From: Epiperipatus broadwayi
Lineage: Eukaryota; Onychophora; Udeonychophora; Euonychophora; Peripatidae
Direction of reading: 5' to 3'
NCBI GenBank assembly: GCA_028023455.1
Contig: JAQFVV010012416.1
Span: 1,102,767-1,166,766, forward strand
Length of the DNA stretch: 64,000 bases
Below are positions 34,312 to 46,174 of the stretch, piece by piece; the first letter of the stretch is position 1, and each line of letters begins with the position of its first letter. The notes under the pieces were generated by a model. The model searched no databases. It was not told the DNA's origin and saw only the letters and a list, made by a program, of their open reading frames with translations. The translations under genes were made by a program, and so were the position numbers.

Positions 34312-34372
34312 CGGTCCGGATTCGATCTCTGAGACTCGAGGCAGGCAAATGTGGCCACTCTCAGCTACATGG
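34312..34372 (-). repeat. tRNA-like fragment, possible SINE remnant
   Basis: Minus strand: TAGCTGAGAGTGG resembles an A-box and GATCGAATCCGGACC a B-box, about 35 bp apart. No tail or flanking repeat was found. It is unrelated to the tRNA-Gly SINEs in this window. Confidence 0.4.
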
Positions 34373-34560
34373 TTCTTACTACTAATGCTAATGCATTGGT
34401 ATTATACAGATATGAAAAAGCGAAGATATTATTAATGTTGCTAATATATGCTATTTTAGGCATATAACAGTACTGTATTTATAAAATTGGTTAACATTAT
34501 GTACAAATTAAATTGTAATATTTGAACTCCCCTTTTTTGTAAATTTGCTAAGGAATTATA

Positions 34561-36124
34561 TACAGGGTGAACCAAAGTAGGTGGACAATATTTATTTTGA
34601 GAATATATATATACAATTATATTTTCTAATACAATACAATACAGTTTTATCAACCCAGGTGCTCAAACTGCTGTCCATCACAATTTGCACAGCTTTGAAG
34701 TCTACTTTTCACGCTTCAACAAATATTGTTGCATAAGTATTTTTGTGTATTAATTTCTTGAAATGCATCTCTAATGTATTTTTTCAAATCACTGACACTT
34801 TGTGGTTTTTGATTATAAACCTTGTCCTTGAGTATTCCCCAAAAGATAAAATTCATTGGAATAAAGTCAGGTGAACATGCTGGCCAATCCATTGGACCTC
34901 TTCAGCCAATCCATTTCTCAGGAAATGTTTCATTGAGATACTCATGGACTGCTTTTGAATAATGTGGAGTCCCATCTTGTTGGAAATAAAGTCATGTAAA
35001 TTAGGCTGTTGTTGTAACTGTAGAACAACTTGATTCATTAAAATTTCCAAGATATTTATCGCCTGTGACTGTTCTGTCAAAAAAAAATTGGTCCTAAAAC
35101 ACCAGAACTTAAATACCACCCCAAACAGTGATACTATGTTGGTTTAGTTGCATAATCTAACCTTGCCTTTGTGCATCTCACTTCCGGGCAATATAGCATT
35201 AAATAAAATGGGTTAGCTCAGTTACCGATTATGTTTGGTTCAATGCAAATAATTAATAAATAAAATATCCCGCATTATATTAAAACATTTTATCAGCAAA
35301 ATAATGAAAAGGTTCAGTTTATAAAATAAATTAAATAAGTATTTAATTATATCATGAGACTTAGAAGTGAAAATAGAGGTGACAAGAAAGATTATATTGA
35401 GCCAATATCCCATAGGATACTACCTCAATGGCATAAGAACAATTGATCTAATGTTAAATGTATGTTCTCACTATATCAGTAAACACAATTATATCTGCTA
35501 ATATGATCGGATAATTTGAAAGAAGTTTCATCATTTCACACAATGTTTTCTAAAATTATTGGTTTTTCTGTAATAATGATCTTATTAAATTGTATCTGCC
35601 TGTCTGATCATCCTCCAATAAGCCATGAATTAGCCATCTATGATATGCTTTCAACCCAATAGATTTCAGGATTCATATAATAGAGGTTTGTGAAATGCTC
35701 AATTCTGCTGAGACTCTTCTTTTGAACTTTTTGGGACTATGATCAAATGCTTTGGCCACAAGCTGCTTATGAAACTCTGTGCAAACTGTTTGGGGTGATC
35801 AGTTTTTGAAGCATTAAGAATTGAGCCAGTCATGAATGCAGTAAATGGTTTGTCTCTTTGGGGCTTGAGTACCAAATATTTCACACCATTTTCTTCTAAT
35901 TGTTTCAGCATTTTGAAACTTCCAATATCCTTTTAACACCAATTTTCTTGCATCAATATTTAAATTATTTGCCATTATGTGCTCTCTGAACTATCTGAAA
36001 AGAAAAAAAGATTAAATTTAAATAATTTAATTATAAAATTTAATATAATATAACACAAACACCATAGTAATAATGAACACAAACCCTATTCCAACTACTG
36101 TTCACCTACATTTAATTCACCGTA
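34561..36124 (-). mobile_element. Tc1/mariner-superfamily transposon, dead copy
   Basis: The ends are inverted: TACAGGGTGAACC ... AGGTGGACA at 34561-34589, and in reverse complement TACGGTGAATTA ... AGGTGAACA at the right end (up to 36124). TA lies at both borders. The 1.56-kb element holds a transposase pseudogene on the minus strand (34650-35975). Length and structure fit the superfamily. Confidence 0.8.
34650..35975 (-). pseudogene. Tc1/mariner-type transposase pseudogene
   Basis: The N-terminus at 35975 reads RKLVLKGYWKFQNAETIRRKW, a helix-turn-helix start typical of this family. It continues with HDWLNS, AKAFDHSPKKFKRRVSAELS (near 35690-35750) and HRWLIHGLLEDDQTGRY. The C-terminal catalytic block reads WPACSPDFIPMNFIFWG (third acidic residue region, near 34840-34890), then LKDKVYNQKPQSVSDLKKYI and a short tail ending at 34650. 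Stops and frameshifts break it at several points. It would have encoded about 440 residues, which cut and paste the element at TA sites. Confidence 0.8.
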
Positions 36125-37304
36125 TATATACACATATAAAGAATTGGTTTTCAACTCGACTGTTTATTCATAGGTTGCATATTGGCAATATTATTTGATA
36201 TTTGGGCACTATAAATGATGTAAACAAGCTGCTATTCGTACATAGCTCCTGGGATTTCCACCCTACCACAACATTAACCATGCAATAAAAAACTGAGATT
36301 ACTTCTGGATAGCTTGAAATAATTAGAAATGTTCAATATAGAATTTTTCCCTGGCATTTCATGAACAATTGCTCTGTGTGTTTAAGCACAGTGGTAAACC
36401 AGCCAATTCTAAAACTTATGGGCCATGAATTGTAGGTCCAATGTTGCTATATCCATTGTTTAAATTTCATATGAATTCCAAAGAAATAACCATTTAAAAT
36501 TTCTTTATGAATAAAAAGAATCTATGATAGAAACTATATTTGGGGCCATGTGAAAGTTAATTCTTAAAAAAAGGTTTCTGTTTTTTGTAAATATTTGATA
36601 TGTGATAAAGCATTTTTACATATCTAAAACAACACATTTGGTCCTAAAGAGACTTCTGACAATATTGTTTTAGCTTGTTTCAATGTAGATTATATTAACA
36701 ATTCATCCACTCCGGAAGGTTTAATTTGGATGGGACATTATAGTTCTTCAGCTTTGCTTCATTCCTCTTCAGCAATCTTTAATGATATATTCCAATGTTT
36801 AGATTCAGTTTATGATTAAAATTTAGTTTTGCCTTATTAGTTGAAAAAAAAAATCCTGAAAATGCCTAGCCAAGAGAAAATGCAAAAAATATCGCTACCA
36901 CATTTCTTTAAAAAAAAAAAAAAAGCAGTTTTATATTAATTTTTGCTCCAAAACACATCCTAGTGCTTATTTTCAAGGGATGCTATTTCCATTACTTAAA
37001 TTTCTTATGAATTATTCTGAAATGTTTTTTTAAATCTATAATTGATGAATTTACACAGAATATGTGAACCTAATTATGATGGTAGGTAATGGGGAAAAAA
37101 AATCAAACTGTCAACAAGGATATGGAGACCTAATATAAGATATATTTGTGTTATATGGCAAGTAAAGGTTATTCATGACATGTATGAATAATGAGAGAAG
37201 AAGGTGTAAGTTACTGTGCAAATAAATGAGTGTAATATAGTGAAAATATTGAAAATGGTTTGCTTCTAGTTTTTTTAATTTATGTTGAAATATCAAACCG
37301 GTGT
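36125..37304. other. AT-rich DNA, nothing recognised
   Basis: A short minus frame at 37111-37296 has no known domain. Confidence 0.4.
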
Positions 37305-37580
37305 TACTGACATCATTAAAAAAATAAGAAACTGAAATGGAGTTGGACTGGACATAGTACTAGAAGAAATGATAATAGATTGACAGTTGAAATCATAAAC
37401 TGAATTCCAAGAGATTGTAAAAGACCCAGAAAGAGACCGCATAAGAAATGTATGAATGAAATAATGAAATGTGCTAGGGTAATGTGAAGAAGAGAGTCTA
37501 GAGGTCAGAGAAGACAGATTGAACTTGGAAAGATTTTCATCCTGCAGTGAAATAATAATGATTGAAAATGATGATGATAA
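37305..37580 (+). pseudogene. RTE-like LINE 3' end with GAT tail
   Basis: Plus strand: WTGHSTRRNDNRLTVEIIN-like peptide near 37345-37400, then IPRDCKRPRKRPHKKCMNE, and an end reading CATCCTGCAGTGAAATAATA followed by GATGATGATAAT. It matches 9228-9482 in order and spacing. Stops are present. Confidence 0.75.
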
Positions 37581-38790
37581 TATTATTCTAATTGATTATG
37601 CATATCTCGATTTTCTTTAATAATAAACCACTATCTTCACAATCCAAAATAATGAATCACTATTGAGAGTAAATTGTAGAGTCCATGTATGGTATACACC
37701 TGTATTCAAATTCTATAAAGCAATAGAATTATTCTGAAATGCTTTAAAAGTTGACTAATATGATCCAAACTTGAGTTCAGATTACAAACAGTTTTAGAAG
37801 ACACCAAATTACATAATTATAAACTTGTTATCAGCATAACTTAAGTGTAATTAGTCAATATTCCTTTAAAAAATAATTTAATAAAATAAATTAATTTAGA
37901 TTCATCACTTATATTTACTTAATTAAAAAAATTGTATTCATAAGTGGCAGAAATTTAAGTATAGTAAGTTCTGTCATTTTTATATATTATAAAAGTGATG
38001 GTATAAGGAATTGCCTGCATTAATAAAAACATACTGTTTTTAACCTTTTCCTAGCATGTTTGCAATATCTTGTAGTGGTATAAGGAAGTGAATTCACAGT
38101 TATGATATAACTAGTATGGGATTTTAGTAGTCAGTTTGATAGTTGTACTGTATTTTTAGGTAAATAACTCTAAATGAATGATAAAAATTACTTTTGTAAT
38201 TTTTATTATTATTATTAAATGACAGGAGTTCAAATTTTAAATTGCAGAACTCAAATTACACAAAATGATAGCACTTGGTCACATTTTATTTGTAAAACAG
38301 AAAAACTTGTAAAGCTAACTTGATTGCTTTAAGATTGTTTTAATTTATTTTAAAGATGTTATTATCTAATAAACATAAAATATTTATATATATATATTTT
38401 ATGATGCATTTCATGCTAAGCAGCACTTGAACATCATTTACCTTTTGCAGATATCTTTATTCATGTGATTAAAATATAGCTAATTAAATAAAAATTGTGA
38501 GTATATTTAAGATATTACCTGTAGAAAAATGAAAAGTTTAGTTAATTATTCCATATAATTCTATTTCATAATTATAAATCTTTATTTAAAGTGTAAAGTA
38601 TATATCTGATATAAAAATGATATGATAATTTCTGGGCTAATAAATGATATAATTTCTAGTCTAATAAATGATTAATAATAAACATTAAAGTATTTAGCTA
38701 GAAAGGAGGGTGTCATAATTGTGAATGAAGTTTGCACCTTTAAATTAAACTGCAATAATTTTGATATTGATATATATATATACTCAATAA
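37581..38790. other. AT-rich DNA; possible hammerhead-repeat scrap
   Basis: 38398-38500 shares CAGATATCTTTATTCATGTG and later sequence with 38880-38960, so a worn copy of the same repeat may lie here. Otherwise nothing is recognised. Confidence 0.3.
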
Positions 38791-38815
38791 TGTTAATAAG
38801 AATACGTGAAAGTTT

Positions 38816-38940
38816 ATGATATGAGCCAACTGAAGAGTGCTAATTCAACATGAAATGCATATTAGGATTGTTTATCTTTTTCAGATGTCATTCATTATTC
38901 ATGTGATTATCATTATGTAATAAACTAAAAATTATAAGTA
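38816..38940 (+). repeat. Worn fragment of the hammerhead-bearing repeat (family 2, copy D)
   Basis: GCCAACTGAAGAGTGC, CAACATGAAATGCATATTAG and TTTATCTTTTTCAGATGTC follow the order of copies A-C. The core reads CTGAAGA; position 7 is variable in hammerheads, so this alone is tolerated. GAAA and a palindromic ATGCAT stem III are kept. Stems I and II have lost pairs. Confidence 0.5.
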
Positions 38941-39216
38941 TATTTGAACTATTAGAGTTCTAAGTTTTTGATTGCAATTGGTAAAAAATAAAAGTTTTAT
39001 AAAAAAAAAATTAAATTCTATAAATTTAATTTTTAATTAATAAATCTTAAATCGTATTTTTTAATTTTTCATTCAGTATATTTCAATTCAAATATATCTT
39101 TCCCATTTTTATAAAGAATGTTAATATACATAATACATTATTGCTGAAGTTTTTTGTTCTTTAATTATAGAATTTACAATTGTATGCATTTTTATTTTCA
39201 AGATAAACGGCGATTG

Positions 39217-39312
39217 TCAAGCATTGGTGGCCTAATGGTTAGCATAACTGCCTTCCAAGCAGCTGGCCTGGGTTCGCTTCCTGGACAATGCATTTGACAT
39301 ATGGAAAAAAAA
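39217..39312 (+). repeat. tRNA-Gly(UCC)-like retroposed SINE, near-complete cloverleaf
   Basis: 39221-39292 folds as a full tRNA. The acceptor is GCATTGG/ACAATGC (one mismatch), with a D-arm including AATGGTTAGCA. The anticodon arm ACTGC-CTTCCAA-GCAGC carries anticodon TCC, and the T-arm is TGGG-TTCGCTT-CCTGG. It ends with TTTGACATATGG and an A-run. It is flanked by ACGGCGATTG (about 39207) and ATGGTGATTG (about 39312), an imperfect target duplication. It is therefore a retroposed copy, not a plain tRNA gene. Confidence 0.8.
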
Positions 39313-40390
39313 TGGTGATTGATAAAAGTGGGAAAGAAAGTAATAAATCACATAACCAAATAGCAGTAAGCAGCTATTGGAAATGTCAGAAGCATTTGCA
39401 TAAATATACGGTTTTTAAAAGAGGTTTCGTGAAAGAGGACTATGCTCCATGTAAGAGGAGCCTGTTTTTAAGAGCATTCCGAATCAACTGAGTCCATCAG
39501 CTGATTATCAATACACTGATCTTAAAATTAAATCCTGAATGAATTATGTGATTTTAAATGGCTTTAGTTTTATGAGGCAAAATTTATGTGTTGAACGATG
39601 CAATAAAATAACTAATGGCAGATTTCTTAAAAAGATCATGTGACATTTAAGATATCGGAACTTTTATTCTTCAAATCTGTCATTCTGTGACTATTCTTAA
39701 TAACATAGAGTGATGCATCACATATTAGTGAGCTGACATAATGTGACAATTTATTCATTTATTATCAAATAACCTAAAGATATAAATTTTAATTCTTTTC
39801 TTTAGTAAACAATGTTCCATCATGTGTATATATTTAGAGATGGTTTTCTACTCACATAAGTAGCATTTTCTACAACTTCTTGCATAACTTGGAATATTTA
39901 TTAAGATGGTGGATTAAAGTAGATCTGCTTATAATGATGGATACCCTGTAATTAATAAGTTTGTTAGAATTACATTTGATCTCCTGGTTATAAATATGCC
40001 CTTTTATTTGTTAACGTTAACCCTCTATAAATCTATTAATGTTATTTAAACTTAGGTTTAATCTCTACAATTGCTTTTTAAAATTTGTGGCTTTCATTTT
40101 GTTTTTTAATGATATTTATTAGCAAACATCTTTTAAAAAATTACTTAAATAAATAAAAATAATTTAAAAACAATGAAATCTATTCTATATCTATAAAATT
40201 ATAAGTATAATGAAAGTAGTGTCAATTGATGTGGTTCACTAAAAATTCTAGATGTAAATTGTTGATATAAAATTAAAATGGCCACCCTTATTAAAAAAAA
40301 GTTATTAAAATCCTTGTAGAAAAGATGGAACATCTATAGTAAAAAAAATGTTATATATAGAGCTCGCAAAATAAGCTCTTAACAAGCTTT
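39313..40390. other. AT-rich DNA, nothing recognised
   Basis: The open frame at 39288-39491 runs out of the SINE tail and is not supported as a gene. Confidence 0.4.
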
Positions 40391-40392
40391 GA

Positions 40393-40455
40393 GAATATCC
40401 TCAACCTCAGACCGGTTTCTGCTACTGGCATCATCAGTGAAGTGCTAGGATATTC
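40393..40455 (-). ncRNA. Hammerhead ribozyme, type I fold, all core bases present (family 1)
   Basis: On the minus strand, GAATATCC (40448-40455) pairs perfectly with GGATATTC (40393-40400). After an internal loop, ACTTCA pairs with TGAGGT (one G-U). Then come CTGATGA (40431-40437), stem II TGC-CAGTA-GCA, GAAAC (complement of 40415-40419), a two-pair stem III AC-CG-GT, and the GTC cleavage triplet (40410-40412). Cleavage would fall between 40410 and 40409. The layout (short stem III, long stem I with an internal loop facing loop II) is that of type I hammerheads in animal retrozymes and Penelope-like elements. The motif is clear; activity is inferred. Confidence 0.85.
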
Positions 40456-40499
40456 AAATTAGGTCGTGTGACATCTGACTTGATTTTTTTGTAATAGTA

Positions 40500-42857
40500 A
40501 AAAAAAATACATTATTCTGAGAATTTATTAATAAGTATTTATTTAACAATAATCTTGCTTTGGTGCAATTAAATATATGTTAGAGAAAAAAAGTTACATT
40601 TTATGATATAGTAACAGATTTATTTAATGCAGGGAAAATAGAGTTTGAATTTCTTCTCATAGATTTATCATGAACATTTTTGGCAACTCTTTTATAAGAT
40701 TTTGATATATATGATTTCAGAATTAAGTGTAAGTAAAATAAAACTTTTAAGCAGAAATACAGCATTTGTAGTAAAAAAAAATTTAATAATTATTTATTTA
40801 ACAGTAAATTTGTTCTGGTTCAATTAGTAAAAATCTAAGACAGTGTGTGTGTGTGTGTGTGCATGTTAAATATAAGTTAAATAAGAATAAAATCATAATC
40901 AGTATTGCATTTTTTTGTCTTTGGAAAGAAAAATGACAGAATTTAAACAGTGCCAAAGGCACAGGGAACTATAAAAATAGATTTCAACATTCACATTAAA
41001 ATATTTACATTCCTGATCCATATTTATTTACAGCATTTAAAAATACAATAATAGTTATAAAAATACGATATAATTGTAAATAAAGAGCACTTATTTTATA
41101 TAAAATTAAAAATTTTTAAATCAAACACATCTTTTTGTCCTTTTATATAATGTAAAAGCTTCATCCTATGAAGATATGGAAACCAATGCTTTTGAGATGT
41201 TCTTATCGTATAATTATACCTTCTGTACAGAAACAAAATAAAGCCTAAACTACTAGTTAACAATAGTTATATTTCTACTATTCAACATAGAATTATATGG
41301 CAAATTGGAAAGTAGTAACTAAATAAAGGCTTTTCACATCAAACTATGTTGTTGATAGGTTAGTTGGAAAGAATTACATTGAATTATATCATTTAGAAAC
41401 TATAAAAAAGCAAAATTAATTCTTTTGTCAAGAACTAATTTATTTCTTTTTCAATCATTATATTGAATTATTATTCATATTTGAAAAGTATGATTTAAAA
41501 AAAGTAGTTATTTGCTACTAATGAATATTTTTCACTTTTTTACATAGGTCAATTGATTATTATTCAGATCTGATCCGAACAATATATTTAGAATGTGCAG
41601 TTTCTATAAAGATTTGGCAGATATTTTTAATGTCAAAATCCCCTGTATATGCAAACCATATAATATACTTAAAACTCCTATGCCAAATATTGATTTGATA
41701 AAAGATATGCCACAAAAAGTATCAAAGTATGATAGTTAAATCTCCTTATTTGAATAAAAAGAAAACAACACTAAATCTGAACTTGATAAACTTTTTGCAT
41801 AAAATTAATGTTAATCATCTATTTTCTTTTTTTAAAAAAAATTGATAATTACCACAAATGATTTGACTACATAATGCAATTCGTATTAATTTTGTAAAAT
41901 TAATTTTGCCAAAGAGTACAAATCTTAAAAAAGTCATTTAACAAAATGTCATCATTGTTATATTTTAAGTTCTTACACTTGAAGACATTATTTTTAATTT
42001 TCCTGAAGCCATGTAACATAATTAAATTGGGGGTAACTTTGCCAATTTAAAATTTTCTTATATATGGCCCTCAGTTTAAATATTTTTGTCAAAATAAACC
42101 ATTTTTTAATAAATATTGCATTAAAATTAATTTTAAACACGATCAAAAGAATGAATAAATTATAAAAGTTATAAATTTATTTTTCCAAAAACACTAAGTC
42201 CATTTTTTTACATTAGATGGAATTATATAATTTTTTTTTTCTTCTTTTACGTAACGTAAGTTTAAATTTTTCTAAACATATATAATTACAAAAATAAATA
42301 TATTTTATATTTATTAAGTAAAAGAATCTTTCAAATTATTAAAAACTAAACAAACAATTATCTTTGCAATTGTTTCTGTTTGACAAAATCTGAAGAAATG
42401 CTGCTAATTTTGTAGAAACCATGTTCTGTAATTTATCCTTTGAAATATAAAGTGTTCTATTTTATTGTTAATTCTTCATCTACTAAAAAAACTAAAGTAT
42501 ATAATCTTTACTGATCATTTGAAGATGCTAGCCACAAAATTGCAATACATCTACCACAATATAGACTATTCAAATGCTGTTTGAAAAAAATACTGATAAA
42601 TTTAGCCAATAACTGTTGCTTTGAGATGATATGGAACCCCCCCCCCTCCAGATATAAAACATTATATATACACAAAAGATTTTGGGTTAAACCATGTGTT
42701 AGTTTTGATTAATTCCCAATGTTTTGATGAAATAGCATCCAAGGTTAACTTTTCAAAGAAAAAACAAATAGATCTCAAATAGTAATGTGATTGAGTGTGA
42801 GGTAGAGAATGAGATTGAGTGTGAAGTAATTGAACATTCAGAATATGTGGATATATT
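40500..42857. other. AT-rich DNA with a GT run
   Basis: A (GT)n run lies at 40844-40861 and a C-run at 42638-42648. I recognise no gene or transposon end. Confidence 0.4.
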
Positions 42858-42871
42858 GATTACGTTTAGCT

Positions 42872-42976
42872 TTTTTTTTTCTCATGTGTCACAGCATCAG
42901 TCAGGAAGCAAACCCGCTAACCTGGGACAACTGCTTGTAAAGCAGCTGTTGCTGAACTCTCGACCACCAATGCTTG
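42872..42976 (-). repeat. tRNA-Gly-derived short SINE with target duplication
   Basis: Minus strand: GTCAAGCATTGGTGGTCGAG, CTGCTTTACAAGCAG anticodon arm, TCCCAGGTTAGCGGGTTTGC region, GCTGTGACACATGAG and an A-run (T-run 42872-42880). Flanks GATTACGTTTAGCT (42858-42871) and GACTACATTTAGCT (42976-42989) differ at two positions and look like a target duplication. Confidence 0.8.
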
Positions 42977-42989
42977 ACTACATTTAGCT

Positions 42990-43905
42990 TTTGTTTGAAT
43001 ATATTTGCTTTTTGACAGAAAATAGTCAGCTGGATATTTAATGATGCCAACAGTAAATACTTACTGATGAGTAGTTTATTATTTGTTTTCTGTTTGTTTT
43101 TTTATAATTGGAAAGTTGATCTTGAATATTTCAAAAAAATATTTTCATTATTTGAATTTATGATTTAACAAAATTTGTTTTAAATATACAGATTTGATAG
43201 AGAATGACAAATTTATTTCTTAAATACATTTTAAATTCATCTGACAACTGAAATATTTTTTTTTTGTTTTGATTATCTATTTCAGTTTATTGCCCATTTA
43301 TTTGCAAAATTGATATTTTTAAGATTTCATTTTTTGATCGTATGTTTTTAATGGAATTTGTCAAAAATGTACAAAATTGATGAAGAGTACTTTTTTTTTG
43401 TTAAAATATATAACTAAAAAAAAAAAAATACAAATAAGAGCAACAATACATTTAAGTATGTTTAAATACTTTAAACAGGTTTTAACCTGTATTCAATGCA
43501 CTTTAAAATTTGTAATAATCAAGCATGTTTTGCCGATAGAGGGGACCTTCCAAACCATGACATAAGATAGCGCCTTTTATAATGATAAGAGTGGCTGTCT
43601 TATCTTTAATCTAAATGTCTACTTATATAGGCGAATCTGAAGTATGTTTACATAAAGTATTTAAATAATTAATGCTCTTTCATCTTATCTATATATTTAA
43701 ATGGTGATTCTTATTATTTATTCTATAAATATATATATAATCAATGGATAGAATTTATTCTCTCATTTAAAATTATGTAAATAAACTAAGCATATGTAAG
43801 AACAAATGCTAAGAGACAGGTGGCACCATCTATCTTTTGAAGAGTTTATTTAGTTTATATAACTCACTGAAAATTTCAGTTACTTCCTGTTAAGTTATAT
43901 ATATA
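42990..43905. other. AT-rich DNA, nothing recognised
   Basis: No coding or repeat signal that I can support; the short frame at 43377-43565 has no known domain. Confidence 0.4.
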
Positions 43906-43907
43906 TA

Positions 43908-44073
43908 TAACAATAAAAATAACAAATATAATGGTAATTAACTATTGTATACAGTCTTTCAATCCACAGAAGCAGTTGAGAAGGATTAAGGAATTAAATG
44001 AAAGTACTGCTGTGGATTGAAAGACTGTATATAATACTTAATTACCATTATATTTAATATTTTTATTGTTATT
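43908..44073. repeat. 166-bp near-perfect palindrome (fold-back MITE-like)
   Basis: The arm at 43908-43974 and the reverse complement of 44008-44073 share AATAACAATAAAAATA, AATATAATGGTAATTAA and ACAGTCTTTCAATCCACAG, with few differences. The central spacer is about 33 bp. It lies next to a TA run at 43897-43908. Confidence 0.85.
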
Positions 44074-44863
44074 ACAATAGATTTTAATTAATGAACATTT
44101 TACTAGTAATATATATAATGTAAAACTCCAATAGCTAATTGATCAATTATATGTAAATTACATCATCGTACTCTCCGTACTTAAATTTAACCAATAAATA
44201 TTTCAGCAATCTATTATCAAGATGCTATGAATAGGTAAGGAATAGATATCCACTTACTACTCTTGTTTATGATTTGAAATAGATCATAAGTGCTAGAAAT
44301 AGTAGATACTAAAATGAAATTAAAACCGAACTCAGAAGTATAAGTAAAATTGATACAAATTGGTCAAGATTAACTTGACAATGGATTGCAGAAATATTTA
44401 ATAATTCCAATTTAAGGCATGAAGGCTGTGGTGGTTTATTAAATATATTTATAATACTCAGGTATTTTTTCAAAGTGCTTTTATAACAGATTGAAGATTG
44501 TTAATGTTTAAAAGGCAAAGGATGCTTTCATTCAATGTTTGTAAAAATGTTTATTTATTTTGATATATTTATTACAATTGCATATGCATAGAATATTTAC
44601 TATGCAAAATTGGAATTAAATAATTTATGGTATAACTTATGCAAGGTTATAATTTTATCAAATCAATGGACACACTCACTTAAAGCATAATAAATTTGAT
44701 ATACTTTTTAAAGCATAAAATAAATTTATTTACAATTGTAAAATTTGTTATGGAGTGTGATAAAATAATCCAATGAATGAATAGATATTTCCAACAAATG
44801 AAAAATTCAAATATATATATATATTAAAGATTATCTAAGGCATACTAGTAATTATAAATAAAT

Positions 44864-45507
44864 TAGAAAATCATATAATATTACAATGCTAACCATACAA
44901 AAAAATGTTTTACTAAAATTCTTTGACAACCGTGGTTTCATCAATTAACATTTTTAAATAGATCTTTTCAAGTGAAATTCAACAAAATACATACAACATA
45001 TATATATATATATACAAAACAAAATAACCTTCCCATTATTCATTTCAAAAACCAACTTCCTTTAACATCAAAGGATGTCTTAATGAGATTGGATCTTAAA
45101 TCTGAGGTCATCAAGAAGACATCCTTAGATGTTAAAGGAAGTTAATTTTAAAGTGAAAGATGGGGAGTCTATTTGAATTTATATATGTATCATTAGAAGC
45201 CAGTCAACATTTAAATAATTCCAATATCAATAACAATCAACAATTTCAAACTGTTGCCTTGACAACAGTTTGAAATTGTTGATTGCTATTGATATTGGGA
45301 TTGTCTAACTGTTGATTGGCTTTTAATGATTACTTACAAACACATTTAGCCTTGAACATTATTATATATATTTATATTGTATTTATCTGGTGGAATTTCA
45401 TTTGAAAATGTCTATTTGTTACTATATGAAACCATGTTTGTGGAAGAATTTTAGTAAAATTTTGTTGCTGTTTTTTTGGCTAGTATTGTAATATTATACC
45501 ATTTTCT
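44864..45507. repeat. Nested palindrome: outer arms enclosing two smaller hairpins
   Basis: The outer arms 44864-45010 and 45356-45507 are inverse copies of about 145 bp. Shared blocks are AAGAATTTTAGTAAAA, GAATTTCA-TTGAAAA and TTGTAATATTAT. Inside lie hairpin 1 (45053-45082 with 45115-45143, AACTTCCTTTAACATC / GATGTTAAAGGAAGTT) and hairpin 2 (45196-45255 with 45262-45324, AATCAACAATTTCAAACTGT / ACAGTTTGAAATTGTTGATT). No open frame. Confidence 0.8.
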
Positions 45508-45959
45508 ATATATATATATAAACCAGATAACTTTTGGATAAAAGTTTAGCTTCATGTTAACATGAAAGCTAATTACATGTTGAATTAATTTTCCATTTAG
45601 GAAAAAAGGGCATAAGAATGTTAGGACTTACAGATGAAAATTTTAGCATTTTCTGATAATGCTTAATAACATTTTTATCTAAACATCTTACCTTTTTTTA
45701 GAACTCTGTTTAACAAAAAATGTTACAACTAATGATTTTTTACTAATGTAAAACTGAAAAAAAAAACTAGAAAAATTAACCATAACAATTGCAGAAACAA
45801 TAAATAAAGCATGAAATAAAATGGCTGACATTATAAAAAAAAAAAAGATTGGTTATAGAAAATAGTGCTACTAAAATATGGGGTTGGTAAATCTATTTAG
45901 TCAGTGTAACTAAAAATCTCACATGATCACCATTCTTTTTGCTTACACAAGCTGTTGAC

Positions 45960-46174
45960 ACAGAAGCTAGACTCTCCATATAGTAGTGCTATTCAGTAAA
46001 AACAAGAATAATCAATGAATGCAAGGTTTGTGCACTGATGAAAGCCATAAGCTAAAAACTAGTGTAGGGGATATTGGATGATTAGGCACTAGATAGGGAT
46101 CTTATATTCTTGCATCCATTGATTACTCTGACTTGCACTGAGTGGCACTACTGTATGGAGAGTTTAGCTTCTGT
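45960..46174 (+). repeat. Family 1 hammerhead repeat with 60-bp terminal inverted repeats
   Basis: The left end ACAGAAGCTAGACTCTCC and the right end GGAGAGTTTAGCTTCTGT are inverse. Pairing continues inward through CATTGATTACTCT/AATCAATGAATGCAAG for about 60 bp. The interior, in plus orientation, holds a hammerhead-like core at 46040-46075: CTGATGA is intact, GAAAC has become AAAAC and GTC has become GTG, so it should be inactive. It resembles 26937-27275 in the opposite orientation. Confidence 0.75.

Noticed and set aside
39221-39292. Functional tRNA-Gly(UCC) gene
   Set aside because: It folds well, but the acceptor and anticodon stems have mismatches. It carries the SINE-specific end with an A-run, and imperfect target duplications flank it, so it is a retroposed copy.
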